DNA of 64,000 nt from Chloroflexota bacterium (GTDB lineage Bacteria > Chloroflexota > Anaerolineae > Aggregatilineales > Phototrophicaceae), in assembly GCA_016223085.1 (NCBI GenBank), contig JACRPS010000003.1:534012-598011 (forward strand), read 5' to 3'. Below, one piece after another: positions 1-7,615 of the stretch. Position 1 is the first letter of the stretch. Every line of letters starts with the position of its first letter. The notes beneath the pieces were generated by a model, which did no database searches, had not been told where the DNA came from, and saw only the letters and a list, made by a program, of their open reading frames with translations. The position numbers were made by a program, and so were the translations under genes.

Positions 1-108
1 GGAAGTACTGACCAGTATCCCCAAGACTCCAAACAGGAGCAGCACCAGCAGCGCCAGTACAAGTCCCAGTTTTAATCGCACCGATAGATGGGGTAGCCGG
101 AGTGGCAC
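1..108 (-). CDS. Partial N-terminus of a membrane protein (possibly a sensor)
   Basis: The 5' end of a leftward gene that continues past the window edge. Reading the minus strand from a GTG at 108 gives a short basic segment followed by a strongly hydrophobic helix (KLGLVLALLVLLLFGVLGIL), typical of the first transmembrane segment of a sensor kinase or secreted protein. A purine-rich AAAAGG lies 8 bases before this GTG, which favours it over an in-frame GTG at 117; a TGA stop lies just upstream. No domain is visible in the 36 or so codons present, so the function is unknown. The call rests only on frame, hydrophobicity and ribosome-binding site. Confidence 0.5.
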   Translation of the reverse strand, partial: MPLRLPHLSVRLKLGLVLALLVLLLFGVLGILVSTS

Positions 109-291
109 GTGAATCACCTTTTCGCCGCGTCATAGGTCAAGCTACCCTCAGTCTAAACGCAAACCTGGCGCAGCAGCCTTAAAGTTTTCATTGCTAAAAA
201 TCGTAAATCCGATCAACGCAGAATCGTCGTGATTTCTGCCGGCCTGTGATAGACTTACGGCCAGTTTGGACAGTTGAGAACAAGGACAGGC

Positions 292-1749
292 ATGGACATA
301 AAAATTCCCTTCGCTGGTCGGGTGCTGGTGCTGGGAGCCGGTTCGGTTTCCCGCTGTTTTCTACCGCTGCTGCTGCGGCACTTCGACATGGACTTCACCC
401 GGCTGACGGTGATGGACTTCGAAGACATGCGCACCCATATCGCGGACACACTGAACGCCGGCGCGCAATTTGTCCAGCATCGTTTATCGCCGGACGACAT
501 GGCGGCCACGCTGGCGAAGTATCTGGACAGCGGCGACCTGCTGGTAGACCTGGCCTGGAACATTGACACCTGCGAGATTATCCAGTGGTGCCACGACCAC
601 AACGTGCTCTACATCAATACCTCGGTCGAACTATGGGACCCCTACGCCGACATCGAAAACAAGCCGCCCACCGAGCGCACGTTGTATGTGCGGCACATGG
701 CGCTGCGCAAGATGACCGGACGCTGGCGCGAACCGGGGCCAACGGCGGTGGTCGAACACGGCGCGAACCCCGGTCTGGTCAGCCATTGGGCGAAAATCGC
801 GCTGGAAGACATCACGCGGGCGATGCTGGATGACGAATATCTGGCGACCCGCCGCCGGTCGGCGCTGGAACACGCGCTGGCTGACGCCGATTACGCCCGG
901 CTGGCGATGCTCACCGGCGTGAAGGTGATACACATCTCCGAGCGCGACACGCAGATCACCGACAAACCCAAGCGAGTGGGCGAATTTGTGAATACCTGGT
1001 CTATCGCCGGTTTCCACGAGGAAGGTATTGCCCCGGCGGAAATGGGCTGGGGCACACATGAACGCCGCCTGCCGCCGCTGGCGCAGCCTCATACCTATGG
1101 CCCCAGTAACCAAATTTGCCTGAGCCAGATGGGCATCAATACCTTCGTGCGCTCCTGGGTGCCGGGCGGCGAAATCCTCGGCATGGTCGTGCGGCACGGC
1201 GAAGCCTTCACCTTGAGCGATTACCTGACGGTGTGGGACGACGATATCCCGGTCTACCGCCCAACGGTGCATTACGCCTACATGCCGTGTGATTCGGCCA
1301 TCGCGTCGCTGCATGAACTGAAGATGAACAGCTACGAATTGCAGTACGACCAGCGCATCCTGGGTGACGACATCATTGACGGCAGGGACGAACTGGGCGT
1401 GCTGCTGCTCGGCCACGACCTGAACGGCTGGTGGGTCGGGTCACAGTTGGACATTCACACGGCGCGGCGGCTGGTACCGGGACAGAACGCGACTACGCTC
1501 CAGGTGGCTGCCTCGGTGCTGGGCGCGCTGGACTGGATGATCCGCAACCCGCGCCAGGGCGTGAAAGTGCCGGACGAGCTGCCCCATCGGGAAGTGCTGG
1601 CGGTGGCGAACCCCTACCTCGGCCCGTGCCCGTCGGTACAGACCGACTGGAATCCGCTGAAGAACCGCTTTGACCCGTTTGAGAACTGGGGCAAACCCGC
1701 GCCGGACGAGGACGACATGTGGCAGTTTGAAACGTTTCTGGTACGGTAA
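292..1749 (+). CDS. hss: Homospermidine synthase (saccharopine dehydrogenase-like fold)
   Basis: Predicted to make homospermidine from putrescine in an NAD-dependent reaction; cytosolic, polyamine metabolism. The protein (485 aa) opens with a Rossmann motif (VLVLGAGSVSRCFLPLLL) and contains family-typical segments including LAWNIDTCEIIQWC, YINTSVELWDPY and VEHGANPGLVSHWAKIAL. Length matches bacterial homospermidine synthases (about 470-490 aa). ATG at 292 is chosen because AAGGA (282-286) sits 5 bases upstream; a longer TTG start at 274 has no such site. The next gene begins 25 bases downstream on the same strand, so the two may be cotranscribed. Family assignment is from remembered motifs. 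Confidence 0.85.
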   Translation: MDIKIPFAGRVLVLGAGSVSRCFLPLLLRHFDMDFTRLTVMDFEDMRTHIADTLNAGAQFVQHRLSPDDMAATLAKYLDSGDLLVDLAWNIDTCEIIQWCHDHNVLYINTSVELWDPYADIENKPPTERTLYVRHMALRKMTGRWREPGPTAVVEHGANPGLVSHWAKIALEDITRAMLDDEYLATRRRSALEHALADADYARLAMLTGVKVIHISERDTQITDKPKRVGEFVNTWSIAGFHEEGIAPAEMGWGTHERRLPPLAQPHTYGPSNQICLSQMGINTFVRSWVPGGEILGMVVRHGEAFTLSDYLTVWDDDIPVYRPTVHYAYMPCDSAIASLHELKMNSYELQYDQRILGDDIIDGRDELGVLLLGHDLNGWWVGSQLDIHTARRLVPGQNATTLQVAASVLGALDWMIRNPRQGVKVPDELPHREVLAVANPYLGPCPSVQTDWNPLKNRFDPFENWGKPAPDEDDMWQFETFLVR

Positions 1750-1774
1750 CTGTGCAGGCTAAGGGGCGGCTTTT

Positions 1775-2455
1775 ATGACTGACAAGGTGGTGCTTTCGGA
1801 GCAAGATTGGCAAATTCGGCATTTCATATACCAGTTTTTTGTCGAGCATGGGCGTCCTCCAGCAATTCAGGAAACGGGCGGGCATTTTTCTCTCGACGAC
1901 GAGGAGGCCAGGCAGGTTTATCATCGGCTGCATCAGCGGCATACGATCTTTCTCGAACCCGGGACCGACCGGATACGGATAGCAAATCCGCTGTCGGCTG
2001 TGCCGACCTCGTACCGCGTGGTGATAAACAACCGCACTTTATGGGCCAATTGCGCCTGGGACTCCCTGGGGATACCGGCGATGCTCAATGCTGACGCGCA
2101 GATCGAAGCGCGACATCCATTATCGGGCGAGCCGGTGCGTTACGCCGTTACAGCAGGTGAGCTTCAGGCTGATGCTGGGGTGGTACATTTTTCACTACCG
2201 GCTCGTGCCTGGTATGATGACCTGATACATACCTGAGCGACAATCTTGCTCTTCCGGTCGGAAGCTGAAATTAGTGAGTGGTGCCGGCAGACAGGTGAGC
2301 AGCGTGGCGAATTTTTGACCTTGGCGAAGACGTGGCAACTGGCTCAGGCATGGTACAGTAACCGGCTGAAGCCCGAATTCCGGGGCAGAACTCCACAGGA
2401 AGCCGAGCAGATTTTTGACAGGCTGGGATTGTCGTCGCCGTTCTGGCGGTTCTAA
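1775..2455 (+). CDS. Alkylmercury lyase (MerB) family protein, candidate selenoprotein with in-frame TGA
   Basis: Two open segments lie in one frame, separated only by TGA 2234-2236. The first (153 codons) carries the MerB-type CxxD motif (LWANCAWDSLGIPAML, C93 and D96). The second (72 codons) starts ATILLFRSEAEISEW and ends GLSSPFWRF, the usual C-terminus of MerB-like proteins. Read through, it gives 226 aa, close to MerB length. In Tn21/R831-type MerB the catalytic residues are C96, D99 and C159; here the TGA is codon 154, 61 residues after C93, and aligns with C159 (SFCCHVHFF against IHT-TGA-ATILLF). MerB cleaves carbon-mercury bonds by thiol attack. A hairpin with a GGUC loop follows the TGA. 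AAGGGG (1761-1766) is the ribosome-binding site. The alternative is a recent nonsense mutation in a cysteine codon. Confidence 0.75.
2234..2272 (+). promoter_or_regulatory. Candidate bacterial SECIS element downstream of in-frame TGA
   Basis: CTTCC (2251-2255) and GGAAG (2260-2264) form a 5-bp stem closed by a GGTC tetraloop (2256-2259). The loop starts 19 bases after the TGA, inside the 16-37 base window usual for bacterial SECIS elements. E. coli fdhF has GGUC in its apical loop, where G and U contact SelB, and a bulged U below the upper stem; here U2250 is unpaired directly below the stem. Weaker pairs (2249-2267, 2247-2268, 2246-2269, 2243-2271) extend the helix. The fold was read by eye and no energy was computed. 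Confidence 0.6.
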
Positions 2456-2495
2456 AGTCGGTTCTCGAAAGAAATCATCGAAAAAACGTGCAACC

Positions 2496-2525
2496 CGTAG
2501 GGGCGCGGCGTGCCGTGCCCCTACG
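2496..2525. repeat. Intergenic palindrome, GTAGGGGC family
   Basis: Thirty-base imperfect palindrome with outer arms CGTAGGGGC and GCCCCTACG and core GCGGCGTGCCGT. It lies between the convergent MerB-like and ArsR genes and could also end transcription. First of the dispersed family described in the findings. Confidence 0.8.
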
Positions 2526-2535
2526 TTAGGGTGAT

Positions 2536-2576
2536 AACACCGTAGGGATAACTCACAGTGACACCCCTACGGTGTT
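2536..2576. repeat. Long inverted repeat between convergent genes
   Basis: AACACCGTAGGG (2536-2547) is perfectly complementary to CCCTACGGTGTT (2565-2576), with a 17-base loop. It carries the GTAGGG and CCCTAC ends of the palindrome family but a non-palindromic middle. Its position just after the ArsR stop and after the MerB-like gene fits a bidirectional terminator, though T-runs are weak. Confidence 0.7.
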
Positions 2577-2582
2577 TGAACT

Positions 2583-3179
2583 TTATGCTTCGGTGGTTTC
2601 TGGCGGCACGCGCCAGTAGATACCCTTCTCGCGCCGCATCAAACCCCAATCAACCATCTCGCGCCGCAGCAGCGCGTAATCCTCGTGGTGGCGCTTGATG
2701 ATCTCGTTGACCTGCTTCTCCGGATATTGAACACCGTACTCGAATTGGCTCGCCAGCCAGCGCAGCAGGACGAGGAACTTCTTTTCGCTGGTGGGCAGCC
2801 GCACGATCCGTTCGCCGTCGCAAAAGGTTTTAAACACCTTGCGCTCGAACTCGTCCCCGCTTTCAACCGCGTCGCTGACGATGGACGCCAGCCCTTCCCG
2901 GCTGAACACGTCCTTATTCATACCGATAAGCGCCTGGCTATCCAGCGAGTAGTAGCGGAAGTTGCCTTCCGGACGCACCTTCACCAGCCCGACGTACTTC
3001 AGCATGTCCAGATGCTGCGAGACGGTTGGCTCTTTCACCCCCAATAGCTGCGCCATTTCGCCAACGGTACGCTCCCGTTCCGCCAGCAAACCGATGATCT
3101 TCAGCCGGCTCTCGTTACCAAGTGCCTTAAAGAAGTTCAGCAGCGTTTCAAACTCCGGCGGCTGCGGTGCCTGTTCCAT
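2583..3179 (-). CDS. ArsR-family transcriptional regulator with C-terminal DUF2087
   Basis: A 198-aa cytosolic DNA-binding protein. Residues about 8-80 form an ArsR winged helix-turn-helix (LGNESRLKIIGLLAERERTV, then TVSQHLDMLKYVGLVKVR). Residues about 110-190 match the DUF2087 type (TSEKKFLVLLRWLASQF, YPEKQVNEIIKRHHEDYALL, then GLMRREKGIYWRV). The metal-binding cysteine pair of classical ArsR/SmtB sensors is absent, so it is probably not a simple metal sensor. GGAGGTGTG precedes the ATG. Inverted ATTTAGG/CCTAAAT repeats around its promoter suggest autoregulation. It is convergent with the MerB-like gene; whether it controls it is unknown. Confidence 0.85.
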   Translation of the reverse strand: MEQAPQPPEFETLLNFFKALGNESRLKIIGLLAERERTVGEMAQLLGVKEPTVSQHLDMLKYVGLVKVRPEGNFRYYSLDSQALIGMNKDVFSREGLASIVSDAVESGDEFERKVFKTFCDGERIVRLPTSEKKFLVLLRWLASQFEYGVQYPEKQVNEIIKRHHEDYALLRREMVDWGLMRREKGIYWRVPPETTEA

Positions 3180-3191
3180 GTCACACCTCCG

Positions 3192-3255
3192 ATTTAGGCA
3201 CTCAACTAATTAGGATTGTACCTAAATGGATGGCAGTGTCAAGTATGAATTTAGG
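3192..3255 (-). promoter_or_regulatory. ArsR-type gene promoter with overlapping operator repeats
   Basis: On the minus strand TTGACA (3237-3242) and TACAAT (3215-3220) are separated by 16 bases, a good sigma-70-type promoter for the regulator starting at 3179. ATTTAGG (3192-3198) and CCTAAAT (3221-3227) form an inverted repeat flanking the -10, with further copies TTAGG (3210-3214) and ATTTAGG (3249-3255). The placement over the core promoter fits repression by the ArsR protein itself. Confidence 0.65.
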
Positions 3256-3368
3256 CAAACAGCGAAATAGGTTGCTGAGACAGGCTTAAGGCAGATTGGT
3301 AAACTTGCGCAATTCACAAGCGTGTTCTACACTTATCCCAAATTATCCCATGTTTATCCCAAATCCTG

Positions 3369-4286
3369 ATGACGATAGCGTGGCGACTGCACCTCACGAA
3401 CCAGGCAATTCAACGGGTGGACATCCTGCCGGGCAAGCCGCCGCTGCTGGGAGTCTGGCTGGCGCGCGACCGGGCTGCATTTTTTGACCTGGAAAGCGGC
3501 GCGCAGGTCGGCGAAACGCCGTATAAAGCGCCTGCCGTCGAGTCGCGCCAGAGCGCCCGGTGGCAGGAATTCGTGGCTGGCCTCACTGCCCCCAACGGCG
3601 CAGCGCTGCCGGTCGTGCGGGCGGGTAGCACCACTATCTACACCACTGAAGATGGCCGGATGCGGCTGTATGTGGTCGGTGACGAGCTGTACCTGGAAAC
3701 CGACGGCAAAGAGGTAAAGCTGGACACAAGCGAGGCCACCTTTACCACCATTGGCATTGACCGCTTTCTCGGGCTGATCGCCGCGCTCGACGAACAGTTC
3801 CGGCTGGCGATCTACCAGCAGCATATCCGGGTCGGGCTGTTTGATACCGGGCTGAAGGCCGAGGATGATGCGCAACCAGGAGTCGCCGTGTCCAACGGCG
3901 GCAGCGCGATTTTTGTCACCAACAGCCACGAAGTCGTGCCGATGGACTCAGGCGGGCGGGTGCGGAAGCGCCTGCCCGTGCATTATCCGGTTGGACGAAT
4001 GGCCTGCGCCCCCAACGGTAAGCTGCTGCTGTTAAGCGACGCCGAAACGGGCGTGATCCGTGCCTACAGCAGCGACCTGACCCCTACACACCAGCGCCAT
4101 GCAATAGACCTCCTGCAGGACGCGCCGCAGCTTCAGTTGATTGCAGATTTGCCGCCGGCCTCGGCGGGTGTGGGGGCACTGGCGGTGGATAATCAGGGCA
4201 CGGTCGCGTTTGCGCTGTCCGGCGTCGTCTGCGTGACCAGTCTTGAACGGATGACTCCCCTGCCCCGACCGCAGCCGCTGTTGTAG
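3369..4286 (+). CDS. Hypothetical protein, probable beta-propeller-like repeats
   Basis: A 305-aa soluble protein I do not recognise. There is no signal peptide or membrane segment. The sequence alternates short beta-type stretches (TTIYTTEDGRMRLYVVGDELYLE, MACAPNGKLLLLSDAETGVIRAYSS and GALAVDNQGTVAFALSGVVCV, each partly quoted) with the Asp/Asn-Gly turns seen in WD-like or NHL-like propellers. The start ATG has no strong ribosome-binding site. It reads away from the ArsR gene across 189 bases and is followed by two palindromes. Coding is supported by length and regular composition; function is unassigned. Confidence 0.65.
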   Translation: MTIAWRLHLTNQAIQRVDILPGKPPLLGVWLARDRAAFFDLESGAQVGETPYKAPAVESRQSARWQEFVAGLTAPNGAALPVVRAGSTTIYTTEDGRMRLYVVGDELYLETDGKEVKLDTSEATFTTIGIDRFLGLIAALDEQFRLAIYQQHIRVGLFDTGLKAEDDAQPGVAVSNGGSAIFVTNSHEVVPMDSGGRVRKRLPVHYPVGRMACAPNGKLLLLSDAETGVIRAYSSDLTPTHQRHAIDLLQDAPQLQLIADLPPASAGVGALAVDNQGTVAFALSGVVCVTSLERMTPLPRPQPLL

Positions 4287-4323
4287 GAGCCAGTCTCCAG
4301 TTACCCGTTTGGAAAGCCTCTTT

Positions 4324-4356
4324 TGTAGGGGTATTGTCTATTATCGCGTCCCTACA
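4324..4356. repeat. Decayed GTAGGG palindrome
   Basis: TGTAGGG (4324-4330) and CCCTACA (4350-4356) are complementary, but the intervening 19 bases no longer pair. It looks like a degraded copy of the palindrome family, 38 bases after the preceding stop codon. Confidence 0.5.
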
Positions 4357-4427
4357 GGAGGCAAATTCGATTCTGTTTGTTCCGGATGGCAAGCGGCAAC
4401 AGATTAGTGTCTATCCATAAACCCTTC

Positions 4428-4455
4428 GTAGGGGCACGGCATGCCGTGCCCCTAC
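4428..4455. repeat. Intergenic palindrome, GTAGGGGCACGGC type
   Basis: A perfect 28-base palindrome with arm GTAGGGGCACGGCA. It lies in the 228-base gap between convergent hypothetical genes, which otherwise shows nothing recognisable. Confidence 0.9.
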
Positions 4456-4514
4456 CGACAAATAAAAGAGATTTACGGATAGGTTCTTAATCAAAAGTGT
4501 TTTTACTGGCAACT

Positions 4515-5255
4515 TTACGAATACTTCTCCGCTAGGGCACGCTGCGGGAAAACAAACCGGTCCAGCGAACGTGTACCGCGTTCCAGCGCCGCACGGTTGG
4601 CGCGTTCAAAATCGGCATGCAAATCGCGCGTGAGGTTCATCTGGGCGACCGATGGTTCGAGCATAAACATCGCCAGCGTGACGGCGAACTCCCCCAACGC
4701 CAGCACCAGCCAGTTGCCGTTGCCCATGTCCTTCCGCGCCAGACCAACCTTGGGCCGGCTGTTCATACCCCACAATGACGTCAATACCCGGCTGATATGC
4801 TCCATGTTGGGCTGCTGTTTGCCGCCCATCATCAGCGGTACAGTGATGTTGTGCTGGTAGACCAGATAAAACAGCAGGCGCGCCTCGAAATGTTCGCGCA
4901 GAAACGAGGTGTGGCCGGCGGCGGACGCCTGCTTCCAGGCATCGCTGTTGGGGTTGCGCTGGATAAGCCGTTCGATAATCGCACGCTGTTCGCTGTAGCG
5001 CCCGTAGATGGCGTTAAACTGGGCACGATTGATCTTCCCATCGGCGTACTCGTTGGCGACTCCCTCCATCTTTTCCCGCAGGTGGTCCAGCGCGGCCTGC
5101 GGGTTGTCCGGCGCCAGCGGTATGGGCGTCGGGTCCGGCAGCGGGGACGGCTCCGGCTCGGACGGCGCAGCCGGTTTGTTCAGGTCGGTCGGGCGAACTG
5201 GCGACCGCATGGTGCTGGAGTCACTTGGCAGGTTGGGGCGTTCCTGGTCGTTCAC
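4515..5255 (-). CDS. Hypothetical protein with Pro-rich N-terminus
   Basis: A 246-aa protein not recognised as a named family. The first 55 residues are a disordered Ser/Pro/Asp stretch (PSEPEPSPLPDPTPIPLAP). A short helical segment (EYADGKINRAQFNAIYGRYSEQRAIIERL) follows, similar to the small helical modules that precede regulatory domains. The C-terminal 140 residues (LFYLVYQHNITVPLMMGG, NWLVLALGEFAVTLAMFML, then RDLHADFERANRAALERGT) look like one folded soluble domain. No signal peptide. It is divergent from the alginate-lyase-like gene at 5365. The function is open; coding potential is good. Confidence 0.65.
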   Translation of the reverse strand: MNDQERPNLPSDSSTMRSPVRPTDLNKPAAPSEPEPSPLPDPTPIPLAPDNPQAALDHLREKMEGVANEYADGKINRAQFNAIYGRYSEQRAIIERLIQRNPNSDAWKQASAAGHTSFLREHFEARLLFYLVYQHNITVPLMMGGKQQPNMEHISRVLTSLWGMNSRPKVGLARKDMGNGNWLVLALGEFAVTLAMFMLEPSVAQMNLTRDLHADFERANRAALERGTRSLDRFVFPQRALAEKYS

Positions 5256-5364
5256 GCTACAAACTCTATTCTCAGGGGATTTTAACCTATCGTATCACAC
5301 ATCCGACGTGGAAGAAAATAGGTTATAATCGGCGCGTTTCCGGCAACTTCAGGGCGATTCTCCA

Positions 5365-6276
5365 ATGGTTGAACACTGCGGCTTAACGTTTACCGGCGAG
5401 CATATCCGGCAGGCACGGGCGGAACGTGACCGCGAACCGTTCCGGTCGGCCTGGGCATTCCTGCTGGAGCAGGAGCAGACCGGGGCGCTGTCGGCGGCTC
5501 AGTGGAACGCGCTACGTTACCGTTTCGACGACGATACGGCGGTAGGCGAACGAGCAGTGCGGATGCTGCTTGATCTGGGAGTGGGCTACAATGGGGAAGT
5601 GCTCGACCAGCTTACAACCCTGCTGGCGCTGGCGCAAACGTTTGAAATGCTGCGCGACCATCCGGCATTTGACCAACCCGCCCCAACCGCCTGGCTGGAA
5701 TCGCTGGCGGTGACCGTCTCGGACTTTCACCACGCGGCTGACCGTTTATCCCCGCTGGAACAACTGTGGCTGGGCACGCTGAACATCGCCGCCGGAGTGG
5801 TACTGGAACGCGAGGACTGGTTCGAGGCCGGCGCCGACATCTACCGGCAGACGATTCATGACGACGTGCGCCCGGAGGGATTTCTGCCGCAGGCGGTGGA
5901 TGGCCGGGATGGCGGCAGCCTGTTCCGCCAACTACTGTCGGTCAAAGCGCTGGTGCTGTCGGCGGAGATCGCTGCCCATGCCGGCGCTGACCTGTGGGGC
6001 TATGCTATCCGCGGCGTCTCGGTGATGACGGCCTGCGCTTACCTGTTCTTTTATTACTACTACCCGGAGAAATGGCGCTGGGACACGCTGGTGGAAGGCG
6101 AAGCACCGCGCCTGTTCCGCGAACATGGCGGCTTTCTGGAACTGGTGAACCGCCGCGCCCGCCCCAGAGACGCCAGGCTGATGCTGGACGAACTACGCCC
6201 AATCTACGACGTGACCGGCGGCGGGCTGACCACGCTCACGCACGGCGTTCCAACACGGCGAGGACTGTTTAAATAG
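5365..6276 (+). CDS. Alginate-lyase-like (alpha/alpha toroid) protein
   Basis: A 303-aa, mostly helical protein. Residues about 150-210 (EDWFEAGADIYRQTI, then PEGFLPQAVDGRDGGSLFRQ and LSVKALVLSAEIAAHAG) resemble the alginate lyase domain of polysaccharide lyase family 5, where the segment after the LPQ motif lines the cleft. No signal peptide is visible, unusual for a polysaccharide lyase, and the clear NNxHSY-type catalytic motif is not seen, so activity is doubtful. The N-terminal 90 residues are an extra helical region. It is divergent from the preceding hypothetical gene. The fold assignment is by motif memory and only moderately secure. Confidence 0.6.
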   Translation: MVEHCGLTFTGEHIRQARAERDREPFRSAWAFLLEQEQTGALSAAQWNALRYRFDDDTAVGERAVRMLLDLGVGYNGEVLDQLTTLLALAQTFEMLRDHPAFDQPAPTAWLESLAVTVSDFHHAADRLSPLEQLWLGTLNIAAGVVLEREDWFEAGADIYRQTIHDDVRPEGFLPQAVDGRDGGSLFRQLLSVKALVLSAEIAAHAGADLWGYAIRGVSVMTACAYLFFYYYYPEKWRWDTLVEGEAPRLFREHGGFLELVNRRARPRDARLMLDELRPIYDVTGGGLTTLTHGVPTRRGLFK

Positions 6277-6301
6277 GGACAATCGGAATCCAGCGTGAGG
6301 G

Positions 6302-6332
6302 TGTAGGGACGAACGGGCGGTTCGCCCCTACA
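6302..6332. repeat. Intergenic palindrome, GAAC-core type
   Basis: TGTAGGGACGAAC and GTTCGCCCCTACA pair around a short GGGCG centre, with one G-T wobble in the arms. It lies between the convergent lyase-like and histidine kinase genes. Confidence 0.8.
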
Positions 6333-6339
6333 GGTATCG

Positions 6340-7488
6340 TTAGCCGGTTTGAAGCAGCGCCACTGGGTAGTGAGCGATGAAGGTGGTTCCTTTGGCCGGG
6401 GACGTGGTAAACGAAACGGTTCCGTGGAGATAACGTTCCGTCAGCAGTTTCATGCTGTACGTGCCCAGGCCACGATCCGAGCCTTTGGTTGAAAACGACC
6501 GCTGGAACACCTGAAGCTGAACCTTGCGCGGGATAAACGCCGGGTTATGCACCGTGAAGGCTACTCCTTCGTCGTCGTCATGGCAGGATAAGGTTACCGT
6601 GCCGCCTTCTGGCGTGGCTTCCAGCGCGTTTTTGACCATGTTAATCAGCACCCGCTGGATGAGCGCCGTATCGCTAAAAAAGACGACCTGACGCGCCGCG
6701 GGGCTGATCTCGATGCAGCGTCCCTGCGCCAGATCGTGATTGTCATAGGCGGCCTTGATGTCCCGCAGAAGAGCCAACGACTCCAGCCGGACGGGGCGCA
6801 CCGTCAGTTCATTGTTTTCCGCCGCCGTCAGCGTTTTCTGCGCGCGGATTTCGTCCGTCAGGCGGCGGCAAAGCTGGTAAAAACTGCCCTTAATCTCGTC
6901 AATTTCCACCGGGGTCGCGTCCCGCAGGATTTCAGCGAAGCCGGAGATGATGCTGACGGTGTTTAAGATGTCGTGGAAGAAAATGCGCTCCAGCGCCTGC
7001 CGCCGCTTCTGGGCGCTGATGTCCTTGACGGCGAAGATCGAAAACCGTTCGCCATCCACCACCAGCGGCGTGGCGTAGACTTCCAGATCGAGCGCCGAGC
7101 CATCTTCCTGCATAATCCGGCATTCCTGGACGGACTTTTCGCCACTGAGACCCGCCAGCATTGCCTTGACCGCGCCGCACTCCCGGCAGAATTCACTTGT
7201 GCCGCAGCCGCCCTCTTCTTCCCGGGCATGAACGCAGCGCAGCACTTCGCCCGGTCGCAGCCCGTTGACAAAAACTTCGGGGTTCAACCGCATGAAATTG
7301 AGCAGCGTCTGGTTGGCAAATACGATCTGGCGCTGCGCATTAACGATCAGGAAAATGTCCGGCACGGCGTCCAGGACCTGCTGCAGCAGCGGGTATTCCG
7401 CGAAATACTGCGACTGTTGTTCCACGACGGCAGCAGGCGCGCGTTCAGCAGGCGCAAATTTCGTGGGTAGGTTGGCGGTGTCGAGCAT
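6340..7488 (-). CDS. PAS-domain sensor histidine kinase with cysteine cluster
   Basis: A 382-aa soluble two-component kinase. A PAS domain occupies about residues 35-160 (LDAVPDIFLIVNAQRQIVFA). It holds four cysteines, C85, C95, C101 and C104, in a C-x9-C-x5-C-x2-C pattern that could bind metal, an Fe-S cluster or form disulfides. The dimerisation/phosphoacceptor helix has the H-box FFHDILN (H172). The ATPase domain has the N-box NMVKNALEA and a G-box KGSDRGLGTYSMKLL. No membrane segment, so it should sense a cytoplasmic signal. No response regulator is adjacent, so it is an orphan here. It is divergent from the Nudix gene. Confidence 0.9.
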   Translation of the reverse strand: MLDTANLPTKFAPAERAPAAVVEQQSQYFAEYPLLQQVLDAVPDIFLIVNAQRQIVFANQTLLNFMRLNPEVFVNGLRPGEVLRCVHAREEEGGCGTSEFCRECGAVKAMLAGLSGEKSVQECRIMQEDGSALDLEVYATPLVVDGERFSIFAVKDISAQKRRQALERIFFHDILNTVSIISGFAEILRDATPVEIDEIKGSFYQLCRRLTDEIRAQKTLTAAENNELTVRPVRLESLALLRDIKAAYDNHDLAQGRCIEISPAARQVVFFSDTALIQRVLINMVKNALEATPEGGTVTLSCHDDDEGVAFTVHNPAFIPRKVQLQVFQRSFSTKGSDRGLGTYSMKLLTERYLHGTVSFTTSPAKGTTFIAHYPVALLQTG

Positions 7489-7615
7489 GGTTTTAACCTT
7501 CTCGGTTCAAATAAACTGGCGTCACTGGAGGCGGTTCGGACGTTTCTCACCATGTTCTTATTTTTACCCCATTTTGCAGAAGCGTGCATGGAGATTTGTG
7601 CGCAAAGGATAAGGA

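Noticed and set aside
2234..2246. Frameshift as explanation for the split MerB-like gene
   Set aside because: Both segments are in the same frame with no base gained or lost; only a TGA separates them.
2246..2455. Independent small gene starting at TTG 2246
   Set aside because: No ribosome-binding site, and its sequence is the normal C-terminal third of the MerB-like family.
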